A stretch of 64,000 nt of DNA from positions 26,141,320 to 26,205,319 of the forward strand of contig NC_061798.1 of assembly GCF_021462225.1 (NCBI RefSeq), written 5' to 3'. Positions 60,955 through 64,000 of this stretch are shown in pieces. The translations under genes were made by a program, and so were the position numbers. Below the pieces are notes generated by a model. That model searched no databases. It was given only the letters and a program-made list of their open reading frames with translations, and had not been told where the DNA came from. The number at the start of each line of letters is the position of its first letter. Positions within the stretch are counted from its first letter, which is position 1. Source of the DNA: Girardinichthys multiradiatus (taxonomy: Eukaryota; Chordata; Actinopteri; Cyprinodontiformes; Goodeidae).

Positions 60955-60987
60955 ATTGGCTCAGAGATTCTCTCTGCATGGACCAAT
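60955..60987 (-). promoter_or_regulatory. CCAAT boxes upstream of hmx4
   Basis: A CCAAT box in gene orientation lies at 60955-60959 (seen as ATTGG), and an inverted one at 60983-60987. They are 45 and 73 bp upstream of the start codon. No TATA box is evident nearby. This is motif evidence only. Confidence 0.4.
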
Positions 60988-61276
60988 GGCAATCAGAGAA
61001 TAGGATCAGATGGGAGTGCATGGGAGTGTAGGCTTTCACTTTCCCTAAACTCACCTCACTATTCTCATCATAGGAGCCTGCGCCTCATACAGCCATTACA
61101 GAACCAATAGATGAAGAGGACTACGTAGTTATTTTGAACTCTCCTAATTCAACATCAACTGCCTACCATCTTGTACCCTTGTAAAACCCAAGTTGTAAAA
61201 AGATGCATATTTCTGCACATTTGTTTAGCTGGACTTGTCAGATTTAATTTAACGATGCCACAGCGCAGCTGGTAAT

Positions 61277-61366
<90 letters not shown>
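61277..61366. repeat. TAGA microsatellite, about 22 units
   Basis: Uninterrupted TAGA repeats in the hmx1-hmx4 interval, with a GAAA tract at 61418-61453 close by. Both lie between the probable polyadenylation site of hmx1 and the hmx4 start, so length variation changes the spacing of the two genes. Confidence 0.95.
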
Positions 61367-61418
61367 TTTCCTTATTTTTGGAAAGTTGTAGGGGATAAAT
61401 TCAAAAGATATATTGTTA

Positions 61419-61450
<32 letters not shown>

Positions 61451-61728
61451 AAATGGCTTCTTGACACTCTCTCATTTTTCATGTGATATTTATATTATAC
61501 ATCTGTGTACCTAAACCAGTATGTATAAAAGATAAAAGAGCACAATAAACAGAGTACTTTAACAAGTGTAACGATTGTAATCTTTATTTTAAAAATACCT
61601 AAATGAATAAAATACCTACAGGTTTTGTTCGTTGGTTTGAATAAAGTTAATAGATCAGGATCAGGCTTTTTACATAATGATCATGGGAACACAATAACAA
61701 CAAAGGAGTATATTTCAGTGCGTGCTTT

Positions 61729-61742
61729 TTTATTTATTTATT
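61729..61742 (-). terminator. Probable polyadenylation signals of hmx1
   Basis: The plus strand reads TTTATTTATTTATT, giving three overlapping AATAAA hexamers on the minus strand about 320 bp beyond the hmx1 stop. Position and strand fit the hmx1 3' end. Confidence 0.55.
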
Positions 61743-62060
61743 TTTTCAGTTATGTGAAAAAGTTGGAAAAAATCTGTGACTTTAAATAGGCTATAAAACT
61801 TAGCAAAAATACGTGTATCTAAACATACAGTACAAACAGCCCGCAGCCGTCAGTCTAGGGATGCTTAATTATCTGCAGCACATGCTATACAGCCTCAGGA
61901 ACAGAAATATAGAACTTCGTTGTGTTAAAATGATGGATTCTTTGTTTCATGTCTTTGGATGCAGACATTTTCCCTGCAGCATGTTGGGTTATTGCACAAC
62001 AATAAATAACTGACCGAGTTTATGTAGATATTTGGTTTTTTTCTCAGTCTGGTTGAGTCT

Positions 62061-64000
<1,940 letters not shown>

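Overview
The window looks like teleost fish genomic DNA. It carries two adjacent HMX-class homeobox genes, several Tc1-like DNA transposons, tRNA-derived SINEs, Rex1/L2-like LINEs, hAT-like MITEs and a relic of a tyrosine-recombinase retroelement. Every lineage or family name here is recalled from knowledge; no search was run.

Host genes. The only clear host genes are at the right end, both on the minus strand and arranged head to tail. hmx4 (SOHo type) occupies 59928-60910 as two exons separated by a 104-bp intron. hmx1 occupies 62061-64000 and its 5' end lies outside the window; exon 2 is complete and a likely 44-bp tail of exon 1 touches the window edge. Both genes place a phase-1 intron at the equivalent position, upstream of the homeobox. 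The stop of hmx1 and the start of hmx4 are about 1.15 kb apart. A weak candidate for the last two exons of an unknown plus-strand gene lies at 4681-5360.

Gene desert. The remaining roughly 59 kb, downstream of hmx4, has no convincing host gene. It mixes unique AT-rich DNA, some of it plausible regulatory sequence for the hmx pair, with layered mobile-element debris. The best resolved pieces are: a composite at 12906-16956, where a deleted Tc1-like element holds a solo LTR (itself holding a 5'-truncated LINE), a second LINE and an 8-bp-duplicating element, most bounded by target-site duplications; a decayed Tc1-like copy on the minus strand (21803-22920) followed by a nearly intact one on the plus strand (23061-24689, one nonsense codon); a pyrimidine-rich tract (about 24842-29280) with a tyrosine-recombinase remnant, 92-bp tandem repeats and a 64-bp direct repeat split by a solo LTR; and a second nested composite at 34520-36898.

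Solo LTRs. Four TGTCA/TGACA-type LTR-like elements (13020-15094, 29286-29820, 38870-39670, 40757-41542) have perfect 5-bp target-site duplications. A fifth, at 49121-49665, is tentative.

Most unusual structure. Inside the LINE at 15199-16267 a segment is present as copy, inverted copy and copy again. It contains an 81-bp inverted repeat with no mismatch seen and looks like a template-switch product.
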